Shown piece after piece: positions 42,801-50,810 of a stretch of DNA of 64,000 bases. The stretch comes from Paenibacillus durus (lineage in GTDB: Bacteria; Bacillota; Bacilli; Paenibacillales; Paenibacillaceae): positions 3,100,001 through 3,164,000 of the forward strand of contig NZ_CP009288.1 of assembly GCF_000756615.1 (NCBI RefSeq), in the 5' to 3' direction. The first letter of the stretch is position 1. Each line of letters opens with the position of its first letter. The notes beneath the pieces were generated by a model. That model had not been told where the DNA came from. It did no database searches and saw nothing but the letters and a program-made list of their open reading frames with translations. Position numbers and translations under genes: made by a program.

Positions 42801-43030
42801 GTGAACTCTCCCCCACTTAGCTTACGCATGAAGTGGGGGCTTCTGTTGGCATCGATACAGGGTTGCACACGCTGCGAGCTTCATGATCTAAAGGCTCAAT
42901 GCCTGTTGCACCCGAATGAGGGAAGCCAACGTCCAATACGTTCGTTTTGCCAATGAAGGGTCTTTTGCCTCCAAGGACAACCACATCTTTTCAGATGTGG
43001 CTTTTTGTATATTACGTAGCACGTATCATG
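42801..43030 (-). ncRNA. Probable right end and reRNA (omega RNA) region of the TnpB element
   Basis: Downstream of the tnpB stop there is a hairpin at 42983-43006 (CACATCT-x-AGATGTG type) and, at 42808-42841, an inverted repeat CCCCCACTT...AAGTGGGGG followed on the minus strand by GAGAGTTCAC. This is the usual shape of IS605-type right ends, and TnpB guide RNAs end here with the guide taken from flanking DNA (bases below 42801). Boundaries are approximate. Confidence 0.55.
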
Positions 43031-44234
43031 CGCCGATGTTATACGAGGCATTAAGGTCCGCGTGATACGTTTTGCCTGTTGCGAATACAGCAACATCCCG
43101 CTTCGTGTTTCGTTGTACAAATCCACTGCCGTCAAAAGCAAGCGCACTTGTATTCACAGGGTTGACCATGGAAACCCGCATCCCTAGAAAATGCGCCATT
43201 TCAGTCATTTTCGTTTGGATGCGCTGTTTCGCCCAAAACTGGAGTTTGGCACGAAGCCGCTTAGCTCCCCACGTTCCTTTAGGCAGACGCATCTTGCCTA
43301 AATACTCCATAACAATGACATCTGCGTTGTGCTTTTGGGCAAAGGAGAGGATTTGATGCGCGGTATCGTGGACGATATGCGTCTGTAAGCCGTTCATCCG
43401 CCGCCAGAAATTCGGTTTTGCGCCTAGAGTTGATTGACGCTGGGCTTGTTTTAATTTGCCTGTGATTTGGCGCATTCGGTCTTTTTCTTTGGCTTGGTTG
43501 ATAAATGTCCTCGCCAAGACAGTGCCGCTTGCGTCCATCACGGAACAGACTGCGGAATTCGTTAATCCCAAATCAACGGCACACACCCGCTGCTTGGAAC
43601 GTTCCGTCTGGGTCAACTTTACATCTCCCTCATAGGCGATATGAAGGGCATAGCGTTTTCCTTTTCGAACCAATGTGGGGCTGCATTCTTTCATGCTCCA
43701 CACGTTACGTTTAAATAGGTCTTGTCCCTTAAAGGTAATGGGGAGCCAGATCCAATCGCCTTGATGAAATACCTTGATCTTGGCTGCCCTATTGGAGGTT
43801 CGAATGAACATATTGCCTTTGTAGAAGCAAGGGAACGCCTGATGCTGAGCTTGGAGTGCCGGCGGTTTCTTCGAAAAGCGTTTCCCTTCTTGCTGGGCGT
43901 GTTGCCGCTCGGCTTGCCAAAGCTGAAAACGGGATTGATGGCTTTTTACAATGCCAAACGCTTCCGCAATGGCACTTCTGCGGAAGTACGAAGGAAACTT
44001 ATAAAAGCGTTGATCGAATTCGGCGTAGAACGGATTGGGATTGTGCTTGGTACGGTGAGTCAGCCGTTCTACCGCCGTCACCACCGCTTGGGTGGATAAC
44101 GATGCCAAGGCTATAAACTGCTCTTGAATGACCGTAATCAAAAACGACAGCGCCTCTTGATACACATGGAGAGTCGCATCCAGCATGCGGTGGTGAGACG
44201 TGCTTGGATGTTTGAGTGTTTTAACCACCTTCAT
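43026..44234 (-). CDS. tnpB: IS605-family TnpB (RNA-guided nuclease) without zinc-ribbon cysteines
   Basis: About 402 residues. RuvC-like catalytic residues are present: Asp221 in AVDLGLTNS, Glu310 in VIVMEYLG and Asp393 in YHADLNASYNIGA. The zinc ribbon that normally has two CxxC pairs between motifs II and III reads NTSALAFDGSGF... VFATGKTYHA here, so all four cysteines are gone. ATG 44234 has GGAGG 8 nt upstream. No tnpA transposase accompanies it, so the element is an orphan. Whether it still cuts DNA is open: the catalytic triad argues yes, the missing ribbon argues for altered function. Confidence 0.87.
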   Translation of the reverse strand: MKVVKTLKHPSTSHHRMLDATLHVYQEALSFLITVIQEQFIALASLSTQAVVTAVERLTHRTKHNPNPFYAEFDQRFYKFPSYFRRSAIAEAFGIVKSHQSRFQLWQAERQHAQQEGKRFSKKPPALQAQHQAFPCFYKGNMFIRTSNRAAKIKVFHQGDWIWLPITFKGQDLFKRNVWSMKECSPTLVRKGKRYALHIAYEGDVKLTQTERSKQRVCAVDLGLTNSAVCSVMDASGTVLARTFINQAKEKDRMRQITGKLKQAQRQSTLGAKPNFWRRMNGLQTHIVHDTAHQILSFAQKHNADVIVMEYLGKMRLPKGTWGAKRLRAKLQFWAKQRIQTKMTEMAHFLGMRVSMVNPVNTSALAFDGSGFVQRNTKRDVAVFATGKTYHADLNASYNIGA

Positions 44235-44387
44235 GAGATACGCCTCCATCGCAGTTTGATGGATTTAGCATAACACAAGAACATATGTTTGTTAAGCGAG
44301 TGTGAAACTGAACAGGAAGGAGATTATTTCGTAGGTCATGTATTGAGACATAGAAGGGAATGAATGTTTTGCGGCTAGACCCCAAAA

Positions 44388-44411
44388 ATAAATCGAAGAC
44401 TGACGATTTAT
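44388..44411. repeat. Inverted repeat near the likely left end of the TnpB element
   Basis: ATAAATCG (44388-44395), 8-nt loop, CGATTTAT (44404-44411). It could be the left-end hairpin of the element or an unrelated stem. No T run follows. Exact element boundaries cannot be fixed by eye. The rest of 44250-44440 shows no convincing gene. Confidence 0.35.
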
Positions 44412-44441
44412 GGAGTTCAATTACATTAGCAACATTCAACA

Positions 44442-44505
44442 AACGGGAAACGAGAGCTCAACAAACTACATCACGAGGCTGCCGGGAATCGATCGGCAGC
44501 CTCAT
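44442..44505. repeat. Intergenic repeat, copy A
   Basis: This ~64-bp segment recurs at 44924-44985 with most bases identical, including the stretch ACTACATCACGAGGCTGCCG and a stem GGCTGCCG/CGGCAGCC. The two copies flank the small membrane protein gene in the same orientation. Probably a dispersed non-coding repeat family. Confidence 0.7.
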
Positions 44506-44614
44506 TACGCTAATGGCCAGGATAACGGAGTAATAAACCACTGTATTATGGTAATATTGGATTATTCGTAATGAAGGTGAGTTAACCATTATAAACGGAC
44601 AGAGGTGGGGAGTC

Positions 44615-44899
44615 ATGAGAAGATCATTCCTAATAGCTGGATCAACTTTCTTATTAGCCGGAACCTTACTATTTGGTATGGTATATTGGGCAATTGCAGA
44701 CTACGTTCCACATATGACGGGATGGAGCGATCCTCCTGGAAAATTCTCATTGGCTTTGGATGCAACGATGCTTAGAGTACCCTATATAATAAGCATTTTG
44801 TTCATGGTTATTGGTGTTGTATTGTTTGCAGTTGCTATTTATAAGGAGTTAACGAATAAGAATTTAGAAACACATAGAACGACTACATCGACATCTTAA
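44615..44899 (+). CDS. Small two-span membrane protein, unknown function
   Basis: 94 residues: a signal-like first helix (about residues 6-28), an external segment rich in aromatic residues (YVPHMTGWSDPPG), a second helix (about 53-74) and a polar Thr/Ser-rich tail. I do not recognise a family. AGAGGTGGGG precedes the ATG. The gene sits between two copies of an intergenic repeat and may have been inserted or moved with them. Confidence 0.6.
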   Translation: MRRSFLIAGSTFLLAGTLLFGMVYWAIADYVPHMTGWSDPPGKFSLALDATMLRVPYIISILFMVIGVVLFAVAIYKELTNKNLETHRTTTSTS

Positions 44900-44923
44900 T
44901 AATTGGTGAATGAACGTTGCGCT

Positions 44924-44985
44924 AACGGAAAACGAAAGCTCAATAAACTACATCACGAGGCTGCCGAGAGATTGATCGGCAGCCC
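44924..44985. repeat. Intergenic repeat, copy B
   Basis: Second copy of the repeat at 44442-44505, with stem GGCTGCCG/CGGCAGCC. A further inverted repeat, CCCGTT...AACGGG, follows at 44983-45006 and extends the structure beyond copy A. Confidence 0.7.
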
Positions 44986-45065
44986 GTTCCGCGTTCCGCG
45001 AACGGGCAGGATTCTGCAACAGCTCCACTAATGAATATGTAAGCAGCTAAAGGAGGCCCATATGT

Positions 45066-46073
45066 ATGAAGTCTCATACCTCTGACCGTATTAAAATCCC
45101 GCCAGGATTTTGGGCAGGATTACGTCAATTAGGGATTGCCGCCCACGACGTAGCTCGCAAAGCACGACTGCCGCTCACCATTATTACTGAACCAGTAGTC
45201 ACCACCGCCCAATATTTCGCGATCTGGCAGGCTTATTCCGATCTCATTGGTGACACTGCCAAAGGAATCATCGAGCTTGCGACCGTCTTTGAAACAGCGA
45301 AGTACCCACCGACCGTCTTAGCGACTTACCACGCTCGTGACTACCGCGACGCTCTAAACCGAATGGCTCGGTACAAACAACTGTGTCCCCCCGAAAGCTT
45401 ACGTATCACCGAGGATGGCGAGCACTGTACAATCGAACTGGAATGGCTGTATACCGATCAACCCGGTCCGCCGATGCTGGTTGGTATCACGCTGGCATGT
45501 CTTCTGGAGCTTGGGCGCCGGGGCACAGGTCAACCTTTGACGGCGCGGTTCGTCGAATTTTCGCACTCAATGGGCGATGTACAGGCCCTTGAAGCTTACT
45601 TCGGCTGCCGTATCCGGATTGGTGCAAAATGTAACCGGTTGACGCTACATCGAAGAGATCTGGACCGCCCCTTTGTCTCGTACAACGAAGAGTTGCTGGA
45701 GATCCTGACTCCCGTTCTTGACCGATCGCTCAATGAACAGCAGCGCAGCTGCTCAATTACCGAGAAGGTCAAATGGATCATGAAACGCAGCCTCACAGGA
45801 GGGCGCCCCGGCATTCAGGCTGTCGCGAAGGAGCTCAGTATGAGCGATCGTACCTTGCAGCGCCGGCTTACTGCCGAAAACACGAGCTTCAAGCATCTGT
45901 TGACACAAGCTAGACATGAGCAGGCACGAGAGTACTTGGCAGACCCCTCGCTCGATATTAAAGAAGTGGCTTTCTTGATTGGATATGAAGACCAGAACTC
46001 GTTCTACCGCGCCTTCCGCCTTTGGGAAGGTGATACTCCTTCAAATTGGCGTTTCATTAATAGAATTCCCTGA
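45066..46073 (+). CDS. AraC family regulator with OruR/ArgR-like N-terminal domain
   Basis: 335 residues. The N-terminal ~200 residues are the 'arabinose-binding-like' domain found in OruR and GbdR-like regulators (AYSDLIGDTAKGII, then ALNRMARYKQLCPPE). The C-terminal double HTH includes DRTLQRRLTAENTSFKHLL and VAFLIGYEDQNSFYRAFRLWEG. This subtype is much more common in Proteobacteria than in Firmicutes, so the gene may be acquired. AAAGGAGG lies upstream. The divergent or neighbouring target is unclear; the SDR gene 211 bp downstream is one candidate. Confidence 0.85.
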   Translation: MKSHTSDRIKIPPGFWAGLRQLGIAAHDVARKARLPLTIITEPVVTTAQYFAIWQAYSDLIGDTAKGIIELATVFETAKYPPTVLATYHARDYRDALNRMARYKQLCPPESLRITEDGEHCTIELEWLYTDQPGPPMLVGITLACLLELGRRGTGQPLTARFVEFSHSMGDVQALEAYFGCRIRIGAKCNRLTLHRRDLDRPFVSYNEELLEILTPVLDRSLNEQQRSCSITEKVKWIMKRSLTGGRPGIQAVAKELSMSDRTLQRRLTAENTSFKHLLTQARHEQAREYLADPSLDIKEVAFLIGYEDQNSFYRAFRLWEGDTPSNWRFINRIP

Positions 46074-46284
46074 GTTTCATCATTTGGCGTGTTAAACAAG
46101 AACTTTGGCGCAATATGCTAGTTACTGAACAATCCAGACAAAGTAATATAATCACTATCCGGAGCACAAGACTCTTTTAAAAATGACTACTAATCAGCTT
46201 GCCGTGAATGACAAACGAATGAAAGGGGCGATTTTAAAGGGGAGCTGATCATGACATAGTTTTGAAGAAAAGGAGAAATGTAAT

Positions 46285-47079
46285 ATGGATATGGGATTAA
46301 ACAATAAAACAGCTTTAGTTACAGGATCAACGAAAGGTATAGGTAAAGCAATTGCTATTGAACTTGCCAAAGAAGGTGTTAATGTACTAATTAATGGACG
46401 AAATTATGAAGAGGTAGAACGAACCGTAAATGAAATTAAGTCAGATTTCCCGGCTACCTCTCCTCAAAATGCTACAGCCGATATTGTGGATATTGGGCAA
46501 AGAGAAGCTTTATTTGAAAAATATCCCAATGTTGATATTTTAGTTAATAACATGGGTATTTATGAAATCATGCAATATGAGGACGTTGACGATGAAGTAT
46601 GGGAAAAATATTTCCGTACTAATGTTCTTGCTGCAAATGGATTATCTAAATTTTATTTACCTAAAATGTTGAAAAATGATTATGGCCGCATTATCTTTAT
46701 TGCGAGTGAAGAAGCCATTATGCCTTCAGGACAAATGCCTCAGTATTGTATGACAAAATCAATGCTATTATCATTGTCAAAAAGCTTATCTAAATTAACA
46801 AAAGGAACAGAAGTTACAGTCAATACGATCATGCCAGGACCAACACTCTCTGAAAATGTGCATCAAATAATTGAGGGTATGTACCCTAATGAAGATATGA
46901 TTTTTTCAGAAAAAGAGAAAGAATTTATGACTACAAACCTACCTCAATCTGAAATACAGCGATTTATCAAGCCTATTGAAATAGGTAGACTAGCTGCATT
47001 TGTATGTAGTCCTTATGCATCCGCATTTAAAGGTTCTCCAATCCGTATAGATGGGGGAATGGTACCGACTATTTTTTAA
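46285..47079 (+). CDS. SDR family oxidoreductase
   Basis: 264 residues, classical short-chain dehydrogenase/reductase: TGSTKGIGKAI (cofactor loop), NNMG in place of NNAG, the Ser region IASEEA and the catalytic Y-x3-K in YCMTKSM, with a C-terminal IRIDGGMVPT. The asparagine-rich, AT-rich sequence contrasts with most neighbours and suggests recent acquisition. AAAAGGAG precedes the ATG. The substrate is unknown. It lies between an AraC regulator and the PKS antiterminator and is not obviously part of either. Confidence 0.86.
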   Translation: MDMGLNNKTALVTGSTKGIGKAIAIELAKEGVNVLINGRNYEEVERTVNEIKSDFPATSPQNATADIVDIGQREALFEKYPNVDILVNNMGIYEIMQYEDVDDEVWEKYFRTNVLAANGLSKFYLPKMLKNDYGRIIFIASEEAIMPSGQMPQYCMTKSMLLSLSKSLSKLTKGTEVTVNTIMPGPTLSENVHQIIEGMYPNEDMIFSEKEKEFMTTNLPQSEIQRFIKPIEIGRLAAFVCSPYASAFKGSPIRIDGGMVPTIF

Positions 47080-47182
47080 CACTTTTTCTATTTCAAATAT
47101 TGGTCGATGGTGCCTGTTGTTAGGTCGAGCCTTGTGACTAAAGGCTTTCGAAATTCAGGATGAATTTAATTAGGCATGACCT

Positions 47183-47719
47183 TTATAATACTTCACGAAG
47201 GACTTCTATGCCTACATCAACGGTCAGATTCTGATTGAGCAAGTTAATTACGATTTTTGCCCTGTTTTTATGCTTGTCAATCTTTTTAATGATGCCTTCA
47301 AAGCCCTTGAGAGGGCCTGAAATAACAGAGACCTTGGAGTCCTTGTCGACGTGAACGGTAGAGTAATCAATGCACCCTCCGGGGCCGACCAGCTTTAATA
47401 TCACGTCCATTTCTTCAAGAGCAATGCTTGAAAAATGGGTTTCCTTACCTTCGTAATATTTACCGATGTTAACCAGCGTGAATATCCGTGGAGTGCTTTT
47501 AATGTCATTGTAAATGACACTGTCCATTTCCGTTTGAATAAAAACATACCCCGGAAACATTTTTTTGAACACATGTTTAACTATGCCTTGTTTCTTCTCC
47601 GTAATTTTTCTTCTGGGAACCAGGGTTTGCAATGCACATTGATCGAATTTCAAATGGAGATGCTTCTGCACGAGATCTTCTTTACCACTTTCGACAAACA
47701 AGGCATACCAATTAACCAT
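47183..47719 (-). CDS. loaP: LoaP-type antiterminator (specialised NusG paralogue)
   Basis: About 178 residues. An N-terminal NGN domain (WYALFVESGKEDLVQKHL, then KKMFPGYVFIQTEM) and a C-terminal KOW domain (VSVISGPLKGFEGIIKKID) are present. Specialised NusG proteins bind paused RNA polymerase and let it read through terminators. LoaP in Bacillus velezensis does so for the difficidin and macrolactin PKS operons. Its position divergent from a trans-AT PKS operon fits that role exactly. ATG 47719 has GAGGTG 6 nt upstream. RfaH-like or general NusG identity is less likely given the location. Confidence 0.85.
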   Translation of the reverse strand: MVNWYALFVESGKEDLVQKHLHLKFDQCALQTLVPRRKITEKKQGIVKHVFKKMFPGYVFIQTEMDSVIYNDIKSTPRIFTLVNIGKYYEGKETHFSSIALEEMDVILKLVGPGGCIDYSTVHVDKDSKVSVISGPLKGFEGIIKKIDKHKNRAKIVINLLNQNLTVDVGIEVLREVL

Positions 47720-47759
47720 TCTCAACACCTCAATATTTTTGGTGAGCTTTGAAGCAGAT

Positions 47760-48337
47760 TTGAGTCCATTGAATACTTTGCTGTCTGAACAAAGAGGAGA
47801 AGTGAATCAAGAGGACGAATGCTGTGTTTGATAGTGTGCTTAGTGGTAAGAAATAACTATTAACATATCATACATGGGATTTATTAAGAGAATTACATGG
47901 TTTAGATGAAATATATGTCAAATATCGACTGTAAATCAAGTGTCAAAATCACTAAAATCACTAAAATTACTAAACATTACAATTTACCGGATATGAATGC
48001 GTTGTTATACCAGTAAAATCATTAACACTATTCACAACACAAGCACCAAAAAAATGTGATTTTTATCATAATAAAAATCATTTTAAATATTTAATATATA
48101 AACATGTATAGGACCTATTGGATATTTAGGTAATAATACTTATTTATATATATTCCTATTCCAATCTTTCAGATTGACTAATCGCTGTTTCGGCACGTTA
48201 GCTCCGTCTTAAAGTACATATGATTCAAAATGCGTGTATTTCGAAGCACGAATGGTGATGAACCGTCCGAAAATATGTAAAATATTTACAATTGTAAACA
48301 AACTGTAAACGGAAGGTTAATTTTTTTATTTAGAGGA
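47760..48337 (+). promoter_or_regulatory. Long leader between loaP and the PKS operon
   Basis: This 580-bp AT-rich stretch holds no convincing gene. Visible structure: three tandem 9-mers (AAAATCACT twice, then AAAATTACT) at 47945-47971; and, 30-60 bp before the first gene, four TGTAAA half-sites (48276, inverted at 48285, 48293, 48304), two of which form the perfect palindrome TTTACAATTGTAAA (48285-48298). It should contain the divergent promoters and the RNA element that LoaP recognises, but I cannot place these with confidence. Confidence 0.55.
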
Positions 48338-49132
48338 GTGAACGGTCTGACAAAAAAAGTCCTTTTTTCAGATGGCTATGTCCAGGAATTACGAATTAGG
48401 TTGGATGACCGTATATACAATGCTTGCTTGGTAATCACCGATTTCGCAGATATTTCGGGCAAGGACGCTGAGAATACATTGCATCCTCAAGAACTTAGCT
48501 ATTATCGGCAGCTCACTTTTCCCAAAAAGGCGCAAAGCTATCTCATTGGCAGATATGCAGCCAAGTATGCGATATCCTCGCTCTTAGGAAACATAAATGT
48601 GAAATACATCAGAATAGAAAATGGATTCTTCGGACAACCGATGATCGTCGGCTATCCGCTAGAAAGAGGTGTGCAGGTCTCGATAAGCCATTCAGGCTTA
48701 CTGGGAGCTGCCATTTCTTTTTTTGAGGACTGTCCCACCGGGGTTGATATCGAAGTTGTCAATGCTGCGAACTCGTCATTACTGTATAAGACGATTTCTG
48801 TTAGGGAACAAGAGTTGCTTGTTCTGCTGCCTATAGCACAGGAAGTCAGTTTAACCCTACTGTGGACAGCCAAGGAAGCATTGTCGAAAGCTATCCGGAC
48901 TGGATTTACTTTGGACCTTGAAATATTGGAGGTTAAACAGATTATCGTCGCAGACAGTGGCTATGAAGTGAACTTTAGCCATTTCCCGCATTTTCGAGTA
49001 ATTTCTCATCACTATAACGACTATATCTTTTCTATAGCATTTCCTTATAAGAAAGATTGCGAGTATTCATTGACAGGATGGAACGATGAGAAGTTAATGG
49101 TAATAGAAGGTAAGGGGGGCGGTTTTGTTTGA
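48338..49132 (+). CDS. Sfp-type 4'-phosphopantetheinyl transferase
   Basis: 264 residues. Sfp-family motifs: SISHSG (substrate His), GVDIE (metal Asp/Glu) and WTAKEALSKAI (catalytic Glu/Lys). It transfers phosphopantetheine from CoA to carrier domains and would activate the ACPs of the PKS and possibly the stand-alone carriers at 21406 and 22624. The GTG at 48338 overlaps its GAGGAG; CTG at 48347, 7 nt after that site, is an alternative start. First gene of the PKS operon; overlaps the next gene by 4 bp. Confidence 0.88.
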   Translation: MNGLTKKVLFSDGYVQELRIRLDDRIYNACLVITDFADISGKDAENTLHPQELSYYRQLTFPKKAQSYLIGRYAAKYAISSLLGNINVKYIRIENGFFGQPMIVGYPLERGVQVSISHSGLLGAAISFFEDCPTGVDIEVVNAANSSLLYKTISVREQELLVLLPIAQEVSLTLLWTAKEALSKAIRTGFTLDLEILEVKQIIVADSGYEVNFSHFPHFRVISHHYNDYIFSIAFPYKKDCEYSLTGWNDEKLMVIEGKGGGFV

Positions 49133-49806
49133 ATAATGGCTATGAGATTCATGAGCTCAAAACAGGTTTTTTTCATTTTCTCAACTACAGCTACATTATT
49201 GTAGATAAGGCCACCAGATATGCGGGAATTGTAGATCCAGCTTGGGAAATCAGGAAATTCACGGACCTGCTGAAGAGGTTGAACGTTGAAGTGTCCTCGA
49301 TATTGTTGACACATTCTCACGATGATCATGTGAATCTTGTCCAGCCCTTGATAAATTTGTATCAGCCCAAGGTGTATATGTCGAACATCGAAATTGACTA
49401 TTATCACTATCAAAGTCCCAATCTCATCGGTTTCCAGCACATGGACCACATCAGTATCGGGGATACCGTCATAGAATGCCTGTTAACTCCAGGACATACG
49501 GCGGGCAGCACCTGCTACCTGCTGACAGACAGTATGTTTTCCGGGGATACGGTATTTATTGAAGGCTGCGGCATCTGCAATTGCCCGGGAGGCTCACCTT
49601 CCGACATGTATGAGAGCATACAAATGATTAAGAGCTATGTGCCTGATCATGTGAAAATATACCCAGGGCATTCGTTCGGCAAAAGCGCGGGTCATACCCT
49701 CGGCAGTCTTAAAGAAGATAATATTTATTTTCAGATTTATAAAAAAAGCCATTTTGTGGATTTTCGCATGCGTGCAAATCAGAAAAATATTTTCAGCTTT
49801 AAATAA
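49129..49806 (+). CDS. MBL-fold hydrolase (PksB/BaeB type)
   Basis: A 225-residue metallo-beta-lactamase-fold protein of the glyoxalase II type. Metal motif H62-x-H64-x-D66-H67 (THSHDDH), then GHTAGS, FSGDTVF and PGHSFG. PksB/BaeB homologues in trans-AT PKS clusters are thought to hydrolyse thioesters and clear stalled chains. TTG start overlaps the PPTase gene. Its position matches pksB in the B. subtilis bacillaene cluster. Confidence 0.85.
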   Translation: MNNGYEIHELKTGFFHFLNYSYIIVDKATRYAGIVDPAWEIRKFTDLLKRLNVEVSSILLTHSHDDHVNLVQPLINLYQPKVYMSNIEIDYYHYQSPNLIGFQHMDHISIGDTVIECLLTPGHTAGSTCYLLTDSMFSGDTVFIEGCGICNCPGGSPSDMYESIQMIKSYVPDHVKIYPGHSFGKSAGHTLGSLKEDNIYFQIYKKSHFVDFRMRANQKNIFSFK

Positions 49807-49832
49807 GCGGGCAACAGATAGGAGAGGAAACC

Positions 49833-50795
49833 GTGAATCCGTCCATCGTATTCCTGTTCTCAGGTCAAGGTTCTCAATATTACCAAATGGGCAACCATTT
49901 GTTTCAGGGGAATTCTACATTCAGAAGCTATATGCACATGCTCGATGAGCAGGTTCAGCAGCACATGGGTTTCAGTCTGCTGCATGAACTGTATGATACT
50001 GGCCGGAAGGCCACAGAGGTATTTGATCATTTACCGTTAACCCATCTATCCATATTCATGGTGGAATACGCCCTTGCGCGCACTTTGATGGATGAAGGGA
50101 TCATTCCGGAGTATGTGCTGGGAACAAGTCTGGGAGAGTTCGCCGCGGCGGCAGTCGCAGGGATGATTACAGTGGAGCAGGCCGTAGATATGCTTGTAGC
50201 TCAAGTCCGGTATATCGAAGAGGGCTGCGAACAAGGGGGAATGCTGGCTATTATCGGTGATCCCGGGCTGTTCAGCCAAATACCGTATATTCATGAAAAA
50301 TGCAGCTTGGTATCAGAAAATTACAACATGCATTTTGTCATATCGGGCAGTACAGGCGATCTGGAAAAAGTGGTGCATGAGTTGGATAAGCGCCATATCC
50401 TCTCCGTTAAGCTGCCAGTGCGGTATGCCTTTCATTCTCCAATGCTCAACGGGGCCGGTTCCAGGTACAAAATGTATTTAAGCTCTATGAGCTTTCAAGC
50501 GCCTCAGATCTCTTTTATATCCAGCTTGTATGGAAAAGAAATCTCCCGGCTGCCGGAAGCTTATTTCTGGAATGTAATCCGATATCCTATTCTGTTCCGT
50601 GAGGCTATATCCGGCCTGGAGCAGTCTGCTCCGCACTTGTACGTTGATACGGGCCCTTCCGGCACCCTCGCTACAATGGTCAAGTACAACCTGTCACAAG
50701 CTTCTGTGTCGCAGCCGCATACGATATTAACACCGTTCAGCCGTGAATTTAACATAGACACTCTGAAGAAGACGCTGATGTTATCCAAAAATTAG
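49833..50795 (+). CDS. Trans-acting acyltransferase-fold protein, probably acyl hydrolase (PksD/PedC type)
   Basis: 320 residues, FabD fold. GQGSQ near the N terminus, nucleophile Ser99 in GTSLGEFAAA, and His201 in YAFHSPML. The malonyl-binding Arg of FabD (LRG motif) is replaced: the stretch reads LVAQVRYIE, with Val at the aligned place, and the usual GHS is GTS. Loss of that Arg marks the acyl hydrolase branch of trans-ATs, which removes acyl groups from stalled ACPs. It is therefore probably not the malonyl loader. GGAGAGG precedes the start. Confidence 0.8.
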   Translation: MNPSIVFLFSGQGSQYYQMGNHLFQGNSTFRSYMHMLDEQVQQHMGFSLLHELYDTGRKATEVFDHLPLTHLSIFMVEYALARTLMDEGIIPEYVLGTSLGEFAAAAVAGMITVEQAVDMLVAQVRYIEEGCEQGGMLAIIGDPGLFSQIPYIHEKCSLVSENYNMHFVISGSTGDLEKVVHELDKRHILSVKLPVRYAFHSPMLNGAGSRYKMYLSSMSFQAPQISFISSLYGKEISRLPEAYFWNVIRYPILFREAISGLEQSAPHLYVDTGPSGTLATMVKYNLSQASVSQPHTILTPFSREFNIDTLKKTLMLSKN

Positions 50796-50810
50796 ATAAT
50801 GAGGTGACGT

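Noticed and set aside
42896..43147. 83-codon frame overlapping the 3' end of tnpB on the same strand
   Set aside because: It lies in the element's right-end region and tnpB's last codons in another frame, with no protein features.
44221..44442. 73-codon minus-strand frame upstream of tnpB
   Set aside because: No ribosome site, no recognisable domain, and it contains the probable left end of the TnpB element.
47945..47971. Three tandem 9-bp units as a possible CRISPR remnant
   Set aside because: Units are directly adjacent without spacers and only 9 bp long; no cas gene is present anywhere in the window.
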